A DNA stretch of 64,000 nt. Source: Paraburkholderia phenoliruptrix (GTDB taxonomy: Bacteria; Pseudomonadota; Gammaproteobacteria; Burkholderiales; Burkholderiaceae). Positions 51,834-60,305 of the stretch are shown piece by piece (positions within the stretch are counted from its first letter, which is position 1; the number at the start of each line of letters is the position of its first letter). The notes under the pieces are model-generated. The model did no database searches and was not told where the DNA came from. It was given only the letters and a program-made list of their open reading frames with translations. The position numbers and the translations under genes are program-made. The stretch spans positions 124,001-188,000 of the forward strand of contig NZ_CADIKB010000010.1 in the NCBI RefSeq assembly GCF_902859825.1, in the 5' to 3' direction.

Positions 51834-53036
51834 CTATTTCTTCACCACGGTGACTTTGACGCCGTCCTTGATGTGCTCGTTCGGCGCGCGTACGAGCACA
51901 TCGCCGGGACGCACGCCGCTGACGGCTACCAGGTCGCCGAGCGCCGCGCCGGTTGTGACGGGCACTTCGCGCACGGTATCGTCCTTGATCAGGAAGGCGA
52001 CCTTGCGGCCGTCGCGCTCGGCAATCGCCGCCGGTTGCACCGCGACCACCGGCTGCCTGTCTTTAGGCGAAACGGGTTTCGTCAGAAACGCAATCTTCGC
52101 GCTCATGTCGGGCAGCACGCGATCATCGCGATCGACAAAGCGCACCTTGACGAGCACGGTGGCTTTCGAGCGGTCCACAGTGGGCACGATGCGCGACACG
52201 CGGCCGGCCAGTCTGAGCTCGGGCAGCGCGTCGAGCTGCAATTCGCAAGGCTCGTCCACGGTGATCTTGCCGATGTTCGATTCCGCAACATCGGCTTCGA
52301 CTTCGAGCGTTTCCATGTCCGCAATCGTCACGACGGCGCCCTTGCTGTCGGATGCCTGCGAGAACGGCGTGATGTTGTCGCCGACGTTCGCATGCTTCTC
52401 GATCACGACGCCGTCGAACGGCGCGCGAATCACGGTTTGATCGACGGCCACCTGAGCCGCCTGCGCATTGGCCTCTGCCGACACGATCGCCGCCCGGCTG
52501 TTGTCGATGGACGCCCGCGCTTTGTCGTAGCGGGCGAGATCGGCGTCGTACTGGGCGGCGGGCACGGCGCCGCTCGGCGCGAGAATCGCGGAACGGCGCA
52601 GGCTGATTTGCGCGTTCTTCAGTTCGGCCCTTTGCAGCGCGAGATTGGCCTGCGCCACCTGGATTTGCGCCTTCGCCTGCGCGAGCTGGGCCTTCACATC
52701 GGCGCTTTCGAGCCGGGCAATCACTTCGTCTTTCTTCACGTGCGTGCCCTCCAGCACGCCGAGCCACTCGAAGGGTCCTTGCGCTTTCGACGCCACCGCG
52801 GCCTTGCGCTGCGGCACGACGTAGCCGGTTGCGTTCAGCAGCGTATAGGTTTGAGACGGGTAAGCGGACACCACAGTGGTGGTTTCGACGGCTTGCGGAC
52901 CGGCCAGCTTGAGGGCCGCAGCCGCCACGCCGACGAGAAGCAGCGCGACGATCCCGTAAGCGACCCAGTTTCGCCCACGTCTTGCAGCCATGGCCGGCCG
53001 GTCGATTTTCAGCCTCTTCAGATCATGATCAGCCAA
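51834..53036 (-). CDS. Membrane-fusion protein (HlyD/MacA-like) of the ABC system
   Basis: About 400 residues: an N-terminal TM anchor (YGIVALLLVGVAAAAL), barrel-sandwich halves (KAQGPFEWLGVLEGTHVKKDEVIARL and TVIRAPFDGVVIEKHANVGDNI), a helical hairpin rich in Ala/Gln (VKAQLAQAKAQIQVAQANLAL) and beta-barrel domains. It links the FtsX permeases to the outer membrane or substrate. The start appears to be TTG at 53036, because DHDLKRLKIDR is family-like; ATG at 52991 is the alternative. First gene of the leftward ABC operon. Confidence 0.88.
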   Translation of the reverse strand: MADHDLKRLKIDRPAMAARRGRNWVAYGIVALLLVGVAAAALKLAGPQAVETTTVVSAYPSQTYTLLNATGYVVPQRKAAVASKAQGPFEWLGVLEGTHVKKDEVIARLESADVKAQLAQAKAQIQVAQANLALQRAELKNAQISLRRSAILAPSGAVPAAQYDADLARYDKARASIDNSRAAIVSAEANAQAAQVAVDQTVIRAPFDGVVIEKHANVGDNITPFSQASDSKGAVVTIADMETLEVEADVAESNIGKITVDEPCELQLDALPELRLAGRVSRIVPTVDRSKATVLVKVRFVDRDDRVLPDMSAKIAFLTKPVSPKDRQPVVAVQPAAIAERDGRKVAFLIKDDTVREVPVTTGAALGDLVAVSGVRPGDVLVRAPNEHIKDGVKVTVVKK

Positions 53037-53329
53037 TTTATTATGTCTCCGCCCGTCGGCGTTTGGGGTTTGCGGACGCCGCGCAAAAAAGGATCACGAT
53101 CTCGCGACGCCAGCGGGTTGTCCTGTAGACGGGCCACAGTATAGCGCCGCGCCTGGCCGCCGCCGGCATCGAGCGGACCGGCCGCTTGCGTCCGCGCAGA
53201 CGGCGCGTTTCCGGGGTGTTGATCCATTGACGCTCTACCGCCGTGCTGGCACAAGAGGAGCGTAGACTAGACGAGGACGTTGACGGCTCATTGGCACTGG
53301 CAGTCCCTCGACTGCCCGGGGAGACGTGT

Positions 53330-55051
53330 ATGAACAGCACCCAGTACCTGGACCAGAATGCGATAACCTGGCGCCAGCTCATATCGGCGAGTCTCGTCAT
53401 TATTGGCTGTGCCGCCTGCAGCGGCGGTTCGGGCGGCACCTCATCGAGCAGCAATGCCAGCGGCGGCGCCGGCAGCAGTTCCGGTAATGGCAATACGGGC
53501 GGCACCACGGCGCCGGCAGGAACCGGCTCCGGCGCACCGTCCACTGTCGGCGATGTCCTGACTTATCACAACGATCCGGCTCGCACCGGACAGTACCTGG
53601 CGGAAACAACGCTGACTCCCGCCAACGTCAACCCGACGGAATTTGGCAAGGTCGCCTTTCTCGCGGCAGATGGCAAAGTCGACGCGCAGCCGCTTTACGC
53701 CGGCAACGTCCCGGTGAGCGGCGCCGCACACAACGTCGTCTATGTGGTTACCGAGCACGCGAGCGTTTATGCATTCGACGCGGATAGCCATGCGCAACTT
53801 TGGCACCGATCGCTGCTGGGCTCCGGAGAGACAACGAGCGACGATCGTCATTGCGGTCAAATCACCCCGGAAATCGGCATCACTTCCACGCCGGTGATCG
53901 ATCGCACACGGGGCACCGCGGGCGTCTTGTACGCTGTCGCCATGAGCAAGGACGCGGGCGGTGGCATTCACCAGCGCCTGCATGCGTTAGATCTGAGCAC
54001 AGGTGCAGAGATGCTCGGCGGCCCGGCAGAGATTGCCGCCACCTATCCGGGCACAGGCGCGAACAGCAGTAACGGGGTCACGGTGTTCGACCCACAACAA
54101 TATGCGGAGCGTGAGGCGCTGACGCTCGTGAACGGCAACGTGTACCTCGCATGGACGTCGCACTGCGACCAGGGCACGTACGGCGGTTGGGTGATGGCCT
54201 ACAGCGCGGATACGCTTTCGCAGACCGGCGCGTTGAATCTCACGCCCAACGGAACGGAGGGGTCGGTCTGGATGAGCGGCGCGGGCATGGCGTCCGATGG
54301 TGCGTTCCTCTACCTGCTCGACGCCAACGGCACGTTCGACACAACGCTGACCGCGCAGGGTTTTCCGGCGGGCGGCGACTACGGAAACGCGTTCCTCAAA
54401 CTGTCGACGTCACCCACGCTCGCCGTGGCCGACTATTTCGCGACTTTCGACACGGTCGCGCAGTCGTCGGCGGACGCCGATCTCGGGTCCGGAGGTGCGT
54501 TGGTCCTGCCGGATCTCGCCGATGCGAACGGCACCGCCCGGCATCTTGCCGTGGGTGCCGGCAAGGATTCGAAGATCTACGTCGTCAATCGCGATGCGAT
54601 GGGCAAGTTCAACCCGAGCGCGAATCTGATCTGGCAGGAGATCGATGGACAACTGTCAGGCGGCGTTTTCGGCATGCCTGCGTACTACAACAAGGTCGTG
54701 TATTTCGGTTCCGTCGGCGACAATCTGAAGGCGTTCCCGGTGACCTCGGCGCTGCTGGCAACGACGCCCACGTCACACAGCGCGGGCACGTTTCCTTACC
54801 CGGGCACGACGCCGAGCATTTCAGCTAACGGCGCCGCCAATGCGATCGTATGGGCCGCCGAGAACGGTGCCGTTGGTGCTTTGCACGCGTTCAACGCGAG
54901 CGATCTCGGGCAGGAACTCTATAACAGCAATCAGTCCGGCACGAGGGACACCTTCGGCGCGGGAAACAAGTTCATTACACCGATGATCGCGCACGGGCAT
55001 GTGTACGTGGGTACAACCAACGGCGTGGCGGTGTTCGGATTGTTGAAGTAA
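53330..55051 (+). CDS. PQQ-repeat-like beta-propeller lipoprotein
   Basis: A 573-residue exported protein. The ATG at 53330 has GGGGAG upstream. The signal peptide ends in lipobox GCAACSGG, followed by a Gly/Ser/Thr-rich linker of about 50 residues. Then come propeller blades: VVYVVTEHASVYAFDADSHAQLWHRSL, LYAVAMSKDAGGGIHQRLHALDLSTG, SKIYVVNRDAMGKFNPSANL, IAHGHVYVGTTNGVAVFGLL. These resemble PQQ-type WD-like repeats, but no dehydrogenase active-site motif was seen, so a binding or scaffold role is more likely. No obvious operon partner. Confidence 0.8.
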   Translation: MNSTQYLDQNAITWRQLISASLVIIGCAACSGGSGGTSSSSNASGGAGSSSGNGNTGGTTAPAGTGSGAPSTVGDVLTYHNDPARTGQYLAETTLTPANVNPTEFGKVAFLAADGKVDAQPLYAGNVPVSGAAHNVVYVVTEHASVYAFDADSHAQLWHRSLLGSGETTSDDRHCGQITPEIGITSTPVIDRTRGTAGVLYAVAMSKDAGGGIHQRLHALDLSTGAEMLGGPAEIAATYPGTGANSSNGVTVFDPQQYAEREALTLVNGNVYLAWTSHCDQGTYGGWVMAYSADTLSQTGALNLTPNGTEGSVWMSGAGMASDGAFLYLLDANGTFDTTLTAQGFPAGGDYGNAFLKLSTSPTLAVADYFATFDTVAQSSADADLGSGGALVLPDLADANGTARHLAVGAGKDSKIYVVNRDAMGKFNPSANLIWQEIDGQLSGGVFGMPAYYNKVVYFGSVGDNLKAFPVTSALLATTPTSHSAGTFPYPGTTPSISANGAANAIVWAAENGAVGALHAFNASDLGQELYNSNQSGTRDTFGAGNKFITPMIAHGHVYVGTTNGVAVFGLLK

Positions 55052-55178
55052 GGCCGCCGCGACTGCCGGCGGGGCGCACGATGTTGTTCCGCAAGCGCTT
55101 CCTCGATGACATGCGTCAGAACATGACGGAATCGATGGCCGTTCGCTGATCGGTATCGGCCACGCGACCCGCTCTCCA

Positions 55179-55340
55179 CTAAAACAGACCAAAATCGTCA
55201 TTGCTGTCCGGAATCGCGCCAAGCAGATCGCGAAGCGCGCGCCACCCGAGCAGTCCCGCCACGGCCAGCGCGAGGGCGAGCAAGCGGCTCAGATTCGCGC
55301 GCCTCTGCCTTGCTTCGTAGCGCAGCACACAGGTCGACAT
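55179..55340 (-). CDS. Small hypothetical single-pass membrane protein
   Basis: About 53 residues from the ATG at 55340, which has AGGGAG seven bases upstream; GTG at 55361 and ATG at 55346 are alternatives. A basic N-terminus (RYEARQRRANLSR) is followed by one hydrophobic helix (LLALALAVAGLLGW) and an acidic tail (PDSNDDFGLF). It follows the NmrA-like gene on the same strand. No family recognised. Good ribosome-binding site and position make it plausibly real. Confidence 0.5.
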   Translation of the reverse strand: MSTCVLRYEARQRRANLSRLLALALAVAGLLGWRALRDLLGAIPDSNDDFGLF

Positions 55341-55357
55341 CGTCATTCTCCCTTTCT

Positions 55358-56257
55358 TCACGCGCTGACCGTTGCGCCGCCGCCCGGCACGATTGCCGCT
55401 AGTGCCTGCGCCAGCGTTGTCGGGCCAGTGCGTCGCTCGCTGACGCCGGCCTGCACGTCGATGCGGCCGGCGTTATGTGCGTCGTAAAGATCGACGATGA
55501 GCCGCGCATGTCCCTCGCCGAGACCGGCCGCTTCGAGCATTGCGGGCCACTGTTCGCGCGGCACGGCGTGCGCCGTGATCTCCCGACCCGCGAGTTCGCC
55601 GATAGTACGCGCGACGTCGATCACGCTCACCCGTGCCTCGCTTTCGATGCTGACCACACGCGGCGAGTGCTGCGGCGGCTTGTCGTCCAGCAGCAATTGC
55701 GCGGCGAGCGCGCCGACGTCCGGAGCGGCCACAGTAGGGAAGCGCTTCTGAAGCGGATGATGCAGGCTCGGCAGCACGCCTTTGGCCAACGCGACGGGCA
55801 GCACCCGCGCCCAGTTGTGCATATGCTCGGCGGCACGCAGGAACGTGAGCCGCGTGTCGAGCGTAGCGAGCCGCGTCTCCAGATAGTGGAATAGCGTGGT
55901 GATGCCGGTGCCGCTCGCATGCTCGGCGCCGTAATCCGACAGCGCGAGCACATGGGGCGGCGGATTCGCGCGCAACGCGTCGACGCTCGCGTCGATCATG
56001 CGGCGCATCGTCGTCGCGGGGTCGTCGTCATGGCGCGGCACGGGGCACAGCATCTGCACCGCGGATGCGCCCTCGAGTGCGCGCGCCACCGCCGCGCGAT
56101 CATGCAGATCGGCGATCGCCACCTCGCAGCCGATCTGCGCGAGCGGCGCGGCCTGCGCGGCGCTGCGAACCACGGCACGCACGTCGCGGCCGGCGCGCCG
56201 CAAGGCGGATGCGCTGACGCGGCCGACATTGCCGCCTGCTCCAAAAATCACGAACAC
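55358..56257 (-). CDS. NmrA/NAD(P)-binding reductase-like protein
   Basis: A 299-residue atypical short-chain dehydrogenase. GTG at 56257 is chosen because AGGAG lies six bases upstream and VFVIFGAGGNVGRVSASALRRAG, the Rossmann GxxGxxG motif, starts there. ALSDYGAEHASGTG and FLRAAEHMHNWARVLP are typical of NmrA/QOR2-like proteins, which act as NAD(P)H sensors or quinone reductases. No classical YxxxK. It is divergent from an AraC gene, the probable regulator. Confidence 0.83.
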   Translation of the reverse strand: MFVIFGAGGNVGRVSASALRRAGRDVRAVVRSAAQAAPLAQIGCEVAIADLHDRAAVARALEGASAVQMLCPVPRHDDDPATTMRRMIDASVDALRANPPPHVLALSDYGAEHASGTGITTLFHYLETRLATLDTRLTFLRAAEHMHNWARVLPVALAKGVLPSLHHPLQKRFPTVAAPDVGALAAQLLLDDKPPQHSPRVVSIESEARVSVIDVARTIGELAGREITAHAVPREQWPAMLEAAGLGEGHARLIVDLYDAHNAGRIDVQAGVSERRTGPTTLAQALAAIVPGGGATVSA

Positions 56258-56483
56258 GTGAGACTCCTGATTGGATCGTCGTGGTCCGATCATAAGGACA
56301 CGTGTGGGGGAAAGCGCGCACAAGAAGATGTCGACGAGCAGATTCGGATGATGGCTTCTCTGTGGGTGCCGCTATCCGGACGACGTCGAGACGCGACGTG
56401 CGCGCCGGCGGGGCCGCGCCGAGCAGAACCCCGCAAAACGCGGCACAATGCGCGCAGACCGACCGCCATCCGCGAGGCCAACG

Positions 56484-57377
56484 ATGAACGCCGCCACACC
56501 TGCCGTCACCCCGATCCGCATGCAGACGCCCCCCGCGCACAGCGGTTCGCGCATCGCGCTGCGCTCCAGCAAAACGCTCGGCTGGCACGGTTTCGGCGCG
56601 GAGCTGGTCAATGTGTCGGCGGGATTGCACCGGATACCCGCGTTCAGGCATCACCGCGTAGGCGTGCATGTAGGCAGCCCGGTCAGAGCGCGCTGTTTTT
56701 GCAACGAGAAGCCGCATTCGCGCATTCAGGCGCACGGCGACGCGGATGTGATCCCCGCAGGACTCGACGGCCAATGGAGCGACGAATCCGCGTGCACGAT
56801 TTTCAGCGTATGGATCGGCGAGGAATTCGCGCGCACGACGGTGGAGCAACTGGCATTAAAGACCGCCGACGCCCAGATCCGCCCGCAATTCCAGATGCGC
56901 GATCCGCGCTTCCAGCACCTTGCATGGGCATTGCGTGCCGAGCTGGAAGCCGATGACGCATCCGATCCGCTGTACGCCGAAAGCCTGTGCACGGCCATGG
57001 TGGTGCGTCTGATCGGCGGCGCGCCGTCGCTCGACGACAAGCGGCGCACGCTCGCTCCGCGAACGGCGGCACGCGTGACCGAGTTTATCGAGGCGCATCT
57101 GGACCGGAGGCTCACGCTGAGCGAACTCGCCGCGCTTGCCGACCTGAGCGTGCCGCATTTCAAGGTGCTGTTTCGCGCGACGCTCGGCGTGCCGGTGCAT
57201 CAGTACGTGGTGCAGCGGCGCGTCGAACGGGCGCGCGCGCTGTTGCTGCAAGGCCGGCTTTCCGCAAGCCAGGTCGCGCTCGAAGCCGGCTTCGCGCATC
57301 AGAGCCACATGGCGCACTGGATGGGGCGGCTCCTCGGCGTAACGCCGCGCGAACTCGTGAAGTCGGGCACGCGCTGA
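56484..57377 (+). CDS. AraC-family regulator
   Basis: A 297-residue AraC protein. The ATG at 56484 is preferred (GAGG upstream); the frame also has an ATG at 56448. An N-terminal sensing region of about 180 residues without a clear cupin motif is followed by the C-terminal double helix-turn-helix (LTLSELAALADLSVPHFKVLFRATLGVPVHQYVVQRRVERA and ASQVALEAGFAHQSHMAHWMGR). Divergent from the NmrA-like gene. Confidence 0.87.
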   Translation: MNAATPAVTPIRMQTPPAHSGSRIALRSSKTLGWHGFGAELVNVSAGLHRIPAFRHHRVGVHVGSPVRARCFCNEKPHSRIQAHGDADVIPAGLDGQWSDESACTIFSVWIGEEFARTTVEQLALKTADAQIRPQFQMRDPRFQHLAWALRAELEADDASDPLYAESLCTAMVVRLIGGAPSLDDKRRTLAPRTAARVTEFIEAHLDRRLTLSELAALADLSVPHFKVLFRATLGVPVHQYVVQRRVERARALLLQGRLSASQVALEAGFAHQSHMAHWMGRLLGVTPRELVKSGTR

Positions 57378-57429
57378 CGTCGAGGTTTGCCGTCGCGGCT
57401 TCATCGTCGCGGCTTCACCGTCGATTGCG

Positions 57430-58254
57430 TCAGCCCGGCGGCGCTGCGCCGGTCAATTGCGAGTACACGTCATGCGAGAGCTGCAATAACTGCTTGCGGT
57501 CGATACCGCCTGACACCGCATAGCCGAAATCGCCGTCGACCCAGTAGAACACGTTGACGGGTCCGTCCTCATACAGCTTGAAGGCAGTGGTATTCGCACT
57601 CACCTTGCGACGCGAGATGCACAGCGTCACCCGCTCGCCGCTCGGTCCGCGATACATGAATTGCGCTGTCTGGCCATCCGGCCCGGGCAGCAGGCGTCCG
57701 CCGGAGAGCATGAAGCCGTCCTTTGCCAGCATCGGCGGATGCACATTGGTGCCGAGGCGGTTGGCGAGCCACTGCACGAAATCGTGCTCGTGGTCGGCGC
57801 TCATGTCGGTGGGCCGGTCGACGGTCGGCATGTACACCACATGCGCGACAGCCGCCTGACGCGCGAAGAGCTCGGAGCTGTCCGCGCTGACCGGCCGCGT
57901 GCCCGACGAACCCGTCGCCGGCGCCAACGCGTCCTGGCCCATATGCGTGCCGAAACCGATGCCGATGCCCATGACCAGCGCCGCCGCCATGCCCGCGAAT
58001 TGCGGCCAGTTGGCGGCAATGCGTGAACGGCGCGGCGCGGCGGGCTGCAGCCGCTTCGGCACCGGTTCATTCAGTACGCGGTCGTAGCGCTCATGGAACA
58101 TGCTGTTCAGCGAAAAATAATCGCTGATACGGGAAGCCAGCTCGGGATTCTGTTCGAGCGCGCGCTCCACGTCGGCGCGCCGTTCGTCGGACAGCGTGCC
58201 GTCCACGTAAGCGTGCAGCTCTTCTTCAGTGATCGGCGTATGTTGGTTGCTCAT
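57430..58254 (-). CDS. Anti-sigma factor, membrane-anchored
   Basis: A 274-residue protein coupled by ATGA to the ECF sigma gene. The N-terminal cytoplasmic domain (ITEEELHAYVDGTLSDERRADVERALEQNPELASRI) is an anti-sigma fold of the zinc-free type: no HxxxCxxC. One TM helix follows (FAGMAAALVMGIGIGFGTHMG), then a periplasmic domain (about 115-274). It should hold the sigma factor at the inner membrane until an envelope or oxidative signal. The signal is unknown. Confidence 0.88.
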   Translation of the reverse strand: MSNQHTPITEEELHAYVDGTLSDERRADVERALEQNPELASRISDYFSLNSMFHERYDRVLNEPVPKRLQPAAPRRSRIAANWPQFAGMAAALVMGIGIGFGTHMGQDALAPATGSSGTRPVSADSSELFARQAAVAHVVYMPTVDRPTDMSADHEHDFVQWLANRLGTNVHPPMLAKDGFMLSGGRLLPGPDGQTAQFMYRGPSGERVTLCISRRKVSANTTAFKLYEDGPVNVFYWVDGDFGYAVSGGIDRKQLLQLSHDVYSQLTGAAPPG

Positions 58255-58769
58255 CGCACCACCTGTAATTTCGCACCGGGCTGGCTGCCCGCCATCAATG
58301 CCCGAAGCCGCTCGCGCCCGCGGGAGAGGCGCGACATGACCGTGCCGATGGGCACGTTCAGCGCGAGCGCGACGTCCGCGTAGCTCATTTCTTCAAGGCC
58401 GACGAGCAGCACCACTTCGCGCTGTTCGAGGGGCAGACGCTGCAGCGCGTAGTGGAGGTCGCGCATTTCCAGCGAGCGCGCCTGTTGCGGCGCCACGGCG
58501 AACTCGCTTTCGTGGACGCTTTCGTCGTCGACGGCCACGTGGATCGCGCGCGAGGACGCCTTGCGCGCCTGATTGGCGAACACGTTGTGCATGATCGTGA
58601 ACAGCCACGCGCGCAGATCGGTGCCGGGCTCGAACATGCCGGTGCGGCCAAGCGCGCGCTCGAGCGTGTCCTGCACCAGATCGTCCGCGAGGTCGCGATT
58701 GTTGATCAGCGCCCGCGCGTAGCGCCGCAAACGCGGCACATGTTCCATTAACTCGTCACGAACATCCAT
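58251..58769 (-). CDS. ECF sigma factor
   Basis: A 172-residue sigma-70-family ECF factor. Region 2: VPRLRRYARALINNRDLADDLVQDTLERAL with AWLFTIMHNVFANQAR. Region 4: LPLEQREVVLLVGLEEMSYADVALALNVPIGTVMSRLSRGRERLRAL. No extra C-terminal domain. Its own gene is preceded by a candidate ECF promoter (58849-58873), suggesting autoregulation. Confidence 0.93.
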   Translation of the reverse strand: MDVRDELMEHVPRLRRYARALINNRDLADDLVQDTLERALGRTGMFEPGTDLRAWLFTIMHNVFANQARKASSRAIHVAVDDESVHESEFAVAPQQARSLEMRDLHYALQRLPLEQREVVLLVGLEEMSYADVALALNVPIGTVMSRLSRGRERLRALMAGSQPGAKLQVVR

Positions 58770-58848
58770 TCTTCATCCCGGTCATGGGGCCTCTCGTGAG
58801 CAGGGAACGGCTGCGCCGCGTCGGGGCATCGCCGGTTCTGATAGGGCT

Positions 58849-58873
58849 AACACGCTTGCGCGGATTCTATTCC
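58849..58873 (-). promoter_or_regulatory. Candidate ECF promoter A (sigma gene)
   Basis: On the minus strand GGAATA (58873-58868) is followed six bases later by GCGCAAGCGTGTT (58861-58849). The 13-mer also occurs in promoter B. It ends about 80 bp before the sigma ATG. The spacer is one base shorter than in the other three candidates. Confidence 0.5.
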
Positions 58874-58918
58874 GACGAATGCGGCGGGTCACCGCATTCG
58901 CGCAGGATCGCGTGAGCG

Positions 58919-59653
58919 TCATGGCATCGTCATGACGTCGGCGGCGCGCATCAGGCCGTGGGTGCGCGCATTGCCGGCGACCACGAAGCGCTGCCGCTGT
59001 GCGGTCCAGGTCAGAAGACGCACGTCGCCGATGCGCCGCGCGGACCATTGCGGCTGCGCAGGCGCGAGCAGGGCGAGCGTCGACAGCACGACCACCGGCT
59101 GGTTGTCGCCGTTCAGGTAGATGAATTCAGTGGCGCGCTGCAAGACGCCGAGCGACAGCACGCGCTCGTCGACGAGCCGCAATCCGATCGCCTCCAGATC
59201 AGGCGCGGACGGCGCGCTGCGGGTCGGCGACGAAGCGGGAAACGGGGCGGCGGCGGTTTCGGCCAGCACCATCACGGCGGCATTGTTGAGCGCCTGCTGC
59301 GTGACCTGGGTGGCCGCGAGCCAGCCGCCCGCCGCCATACACGCGATGACGACTGCAAGCAGCGTTCCGATTGTCTTGCGCAAGCGCGGCGTCGCGAGAG
59401 CCGTGCGGCCGCGGCTGCGAACCTCGCGCCGGCCCTTGAAAGCCTTCGGTGCCGGTTCGCCGGCGCTCGGAAAGGTGCGCTGGATCTGCTCGTTGAGCTT
59501 GCCGTAAAAGGCCACGCGACGGGCCTCCGCCGGATCGCGGAGCAGGTAGTCGCGCAGGAACGCGGCGCGCGCGGGCGACAAGGTGCCGTCGGCGTAGGCC
59601 TGGATGTCGGCTTCGGAAAGCGGCGCGTCGGCGGGGGCGTCGGTCGGTTTCAT
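58919..59653 (-). CDS. Anti-sigma-factor-like transmembrane protein (second copy)
   Basis: A 244-residue protein from the ATG at 59653 (MKPTDAPADAP). The N-terminus SEADIQAYADGTLSPARAAFLRDYLLRDP is paralogous to the anti-sigma factor at 57430-58254. A TM helix (IGTLLAVVIACMAAGGWLAA) separates it from a periplasmic part. No zinc-binding Cys/His motif. It lies upstream of the sigma gene on the same strand, with its own two candidate ECF promoters, so it may be a second negative regulator or a target. Confidence 0.78.
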   Translation of the reverse strand: MKPTDAPADAPLSEADIQAYADGTLSPARAAFLRDYLLRDPAEARRVAFYGKLNEQIQRTFPSAGEPAPKAFKGRREVRSRGRTALATPRLRKTIGTLLAVVIACMAAGGWLAATQVTQQALNNAAVMVLAETAAAPFPASSPTRSAPSAPDLEAIGLRLVDERVLSLGVLQRATEFIYLNGDNQPVVVLSTLALLAPAQPQWSARRIGDVRLLTWTAQRQRFVVAGNARTHGLMRAADVMTMP

Positions 59654-59693
59654 GATGAAAAGTCTCCGGCTGGAATCCGGCTGTTCAGGTGCA

Positions 59694-59719
59694 AACACGC
59701 TTGCGCGCCAGTTTATTCC
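59694..59719 (-). promoter_or_regulatory. Candidate ECF promoter B (anti-sigma-like gene, proximal)
   Basis: On the minus strand GGAATAAA starts at 59719 and the element ends CGTGTT at 59694, a span of 26 bases. It lies 41 bp before the ATG at 59653 and shares GCGCAAGCGTGTT with promoter A. Confidence 0.55.
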
Positions 59720-59784
59720 ACTCGCGCGCGCGGTCGTTGGGGAGGTTTTTGATTGTGCGATCGATGCGTTGCGAAAGGCGAGCA

Positions 59785-59810
59785 AACCGCGCAGCAAGGC
59801 GCTTTATTCC
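59785..59810 (-). promoter_or_regulatory. Candidate ECF promoter D (anti-sigma-like gene, distal)
   Basis: On the minus strand GGAATAAA starts at 59810 and the element ends GCGGTT at 59785, the same 26-base span as promoters B and C. Confidence 0.55.
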
Positions 59811-59846
59811 GCGGCGCAGAAATGTTTCTGATGAGCGGCTTGCGCA

Positions 59847-59872
59847 GGAATAAAAGCCGGTGACGCGCGGTT
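59847..59872 (+). promoter_or_regulatory. Candidate ECF promoter C (DUF4148 gene)
   Basis: GGAATAAA starts at 59847 and GCGGTT ends at 59872, identical in spacing and end motif to promoter D on the other strand. It ends 41 bp before the ATG at 59914. Confidence 0.6.
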
Positions 59873-59913
59873 CTCCCTGATGCAAACCCGCACACAACTC
59901 GCTGGAGTTCATC

Positions 59914-60180
59914 ATGAAGAAGATCGCTTTTGCTGCCTTGTCCGTCGTCGCTCTGGCCGCGTCGTCGAATGTCTTTGCGCAAGGAAAAACTCGCGCTCAG
60001 GTCTACCAGGAATTGATCGAGGCCCAGCAGAACGGGCTCGATTACGTGACCGACGCATCGTATCCAGATGTCAGTCCGGTGTTCGCGCATCAGGTGGAGC
60101 AGCACAAGGAGGCGCTCGCCGCCGAAGCGGCCGCGCACCGCATGGCGAGCGAAAGCGCGCCGACCGGCACGATGAATTGA
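59914..60180 (+). CDS. DUF4148-type small secreted protein
   Basis: An 88-residue exported protein. The Sec signal peptide ends at NVFAQG. The mature part starts GKTRAQVYQELIEAQQNGLDYVTDASYPDVSP, the DUF4148 core common in Burkholderia sensu lato. CTGGAG lies upstream of the ATG. The gene is divergent from the anti-sigma-like gene and has its own ECF-type promoter candidate, so it may belong to the sigma regulon. Function unknown. Confidence 0.85.
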   Translation: MKKIAFAALSVVALAASSNVFAQGKTRAQVYQELIEAQQNGLDYVTDASYPDVSPVFAHQVEQHKEALAAEAAAHRMASESAPTGTMN

Positions 60181-60305
60181 CGCTGTTTGAAGTCTGGCCG
60201 ACCTGCGTGCCGCGCGCGCGGCCGACTCGGCGAGCGAACGGCACGCGCGGGAGGCGCTGCGTCAGACGGTGCATCAGGCGCTGTGTCGCTGTGTCACACG
60301 CTCTA

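Noticed and set aside
55081-55178. Possible extension or extra gene after the propeller lipoprotein
   Set aside because: No frame with a ribosome-binding site or homology was found in this short gap.
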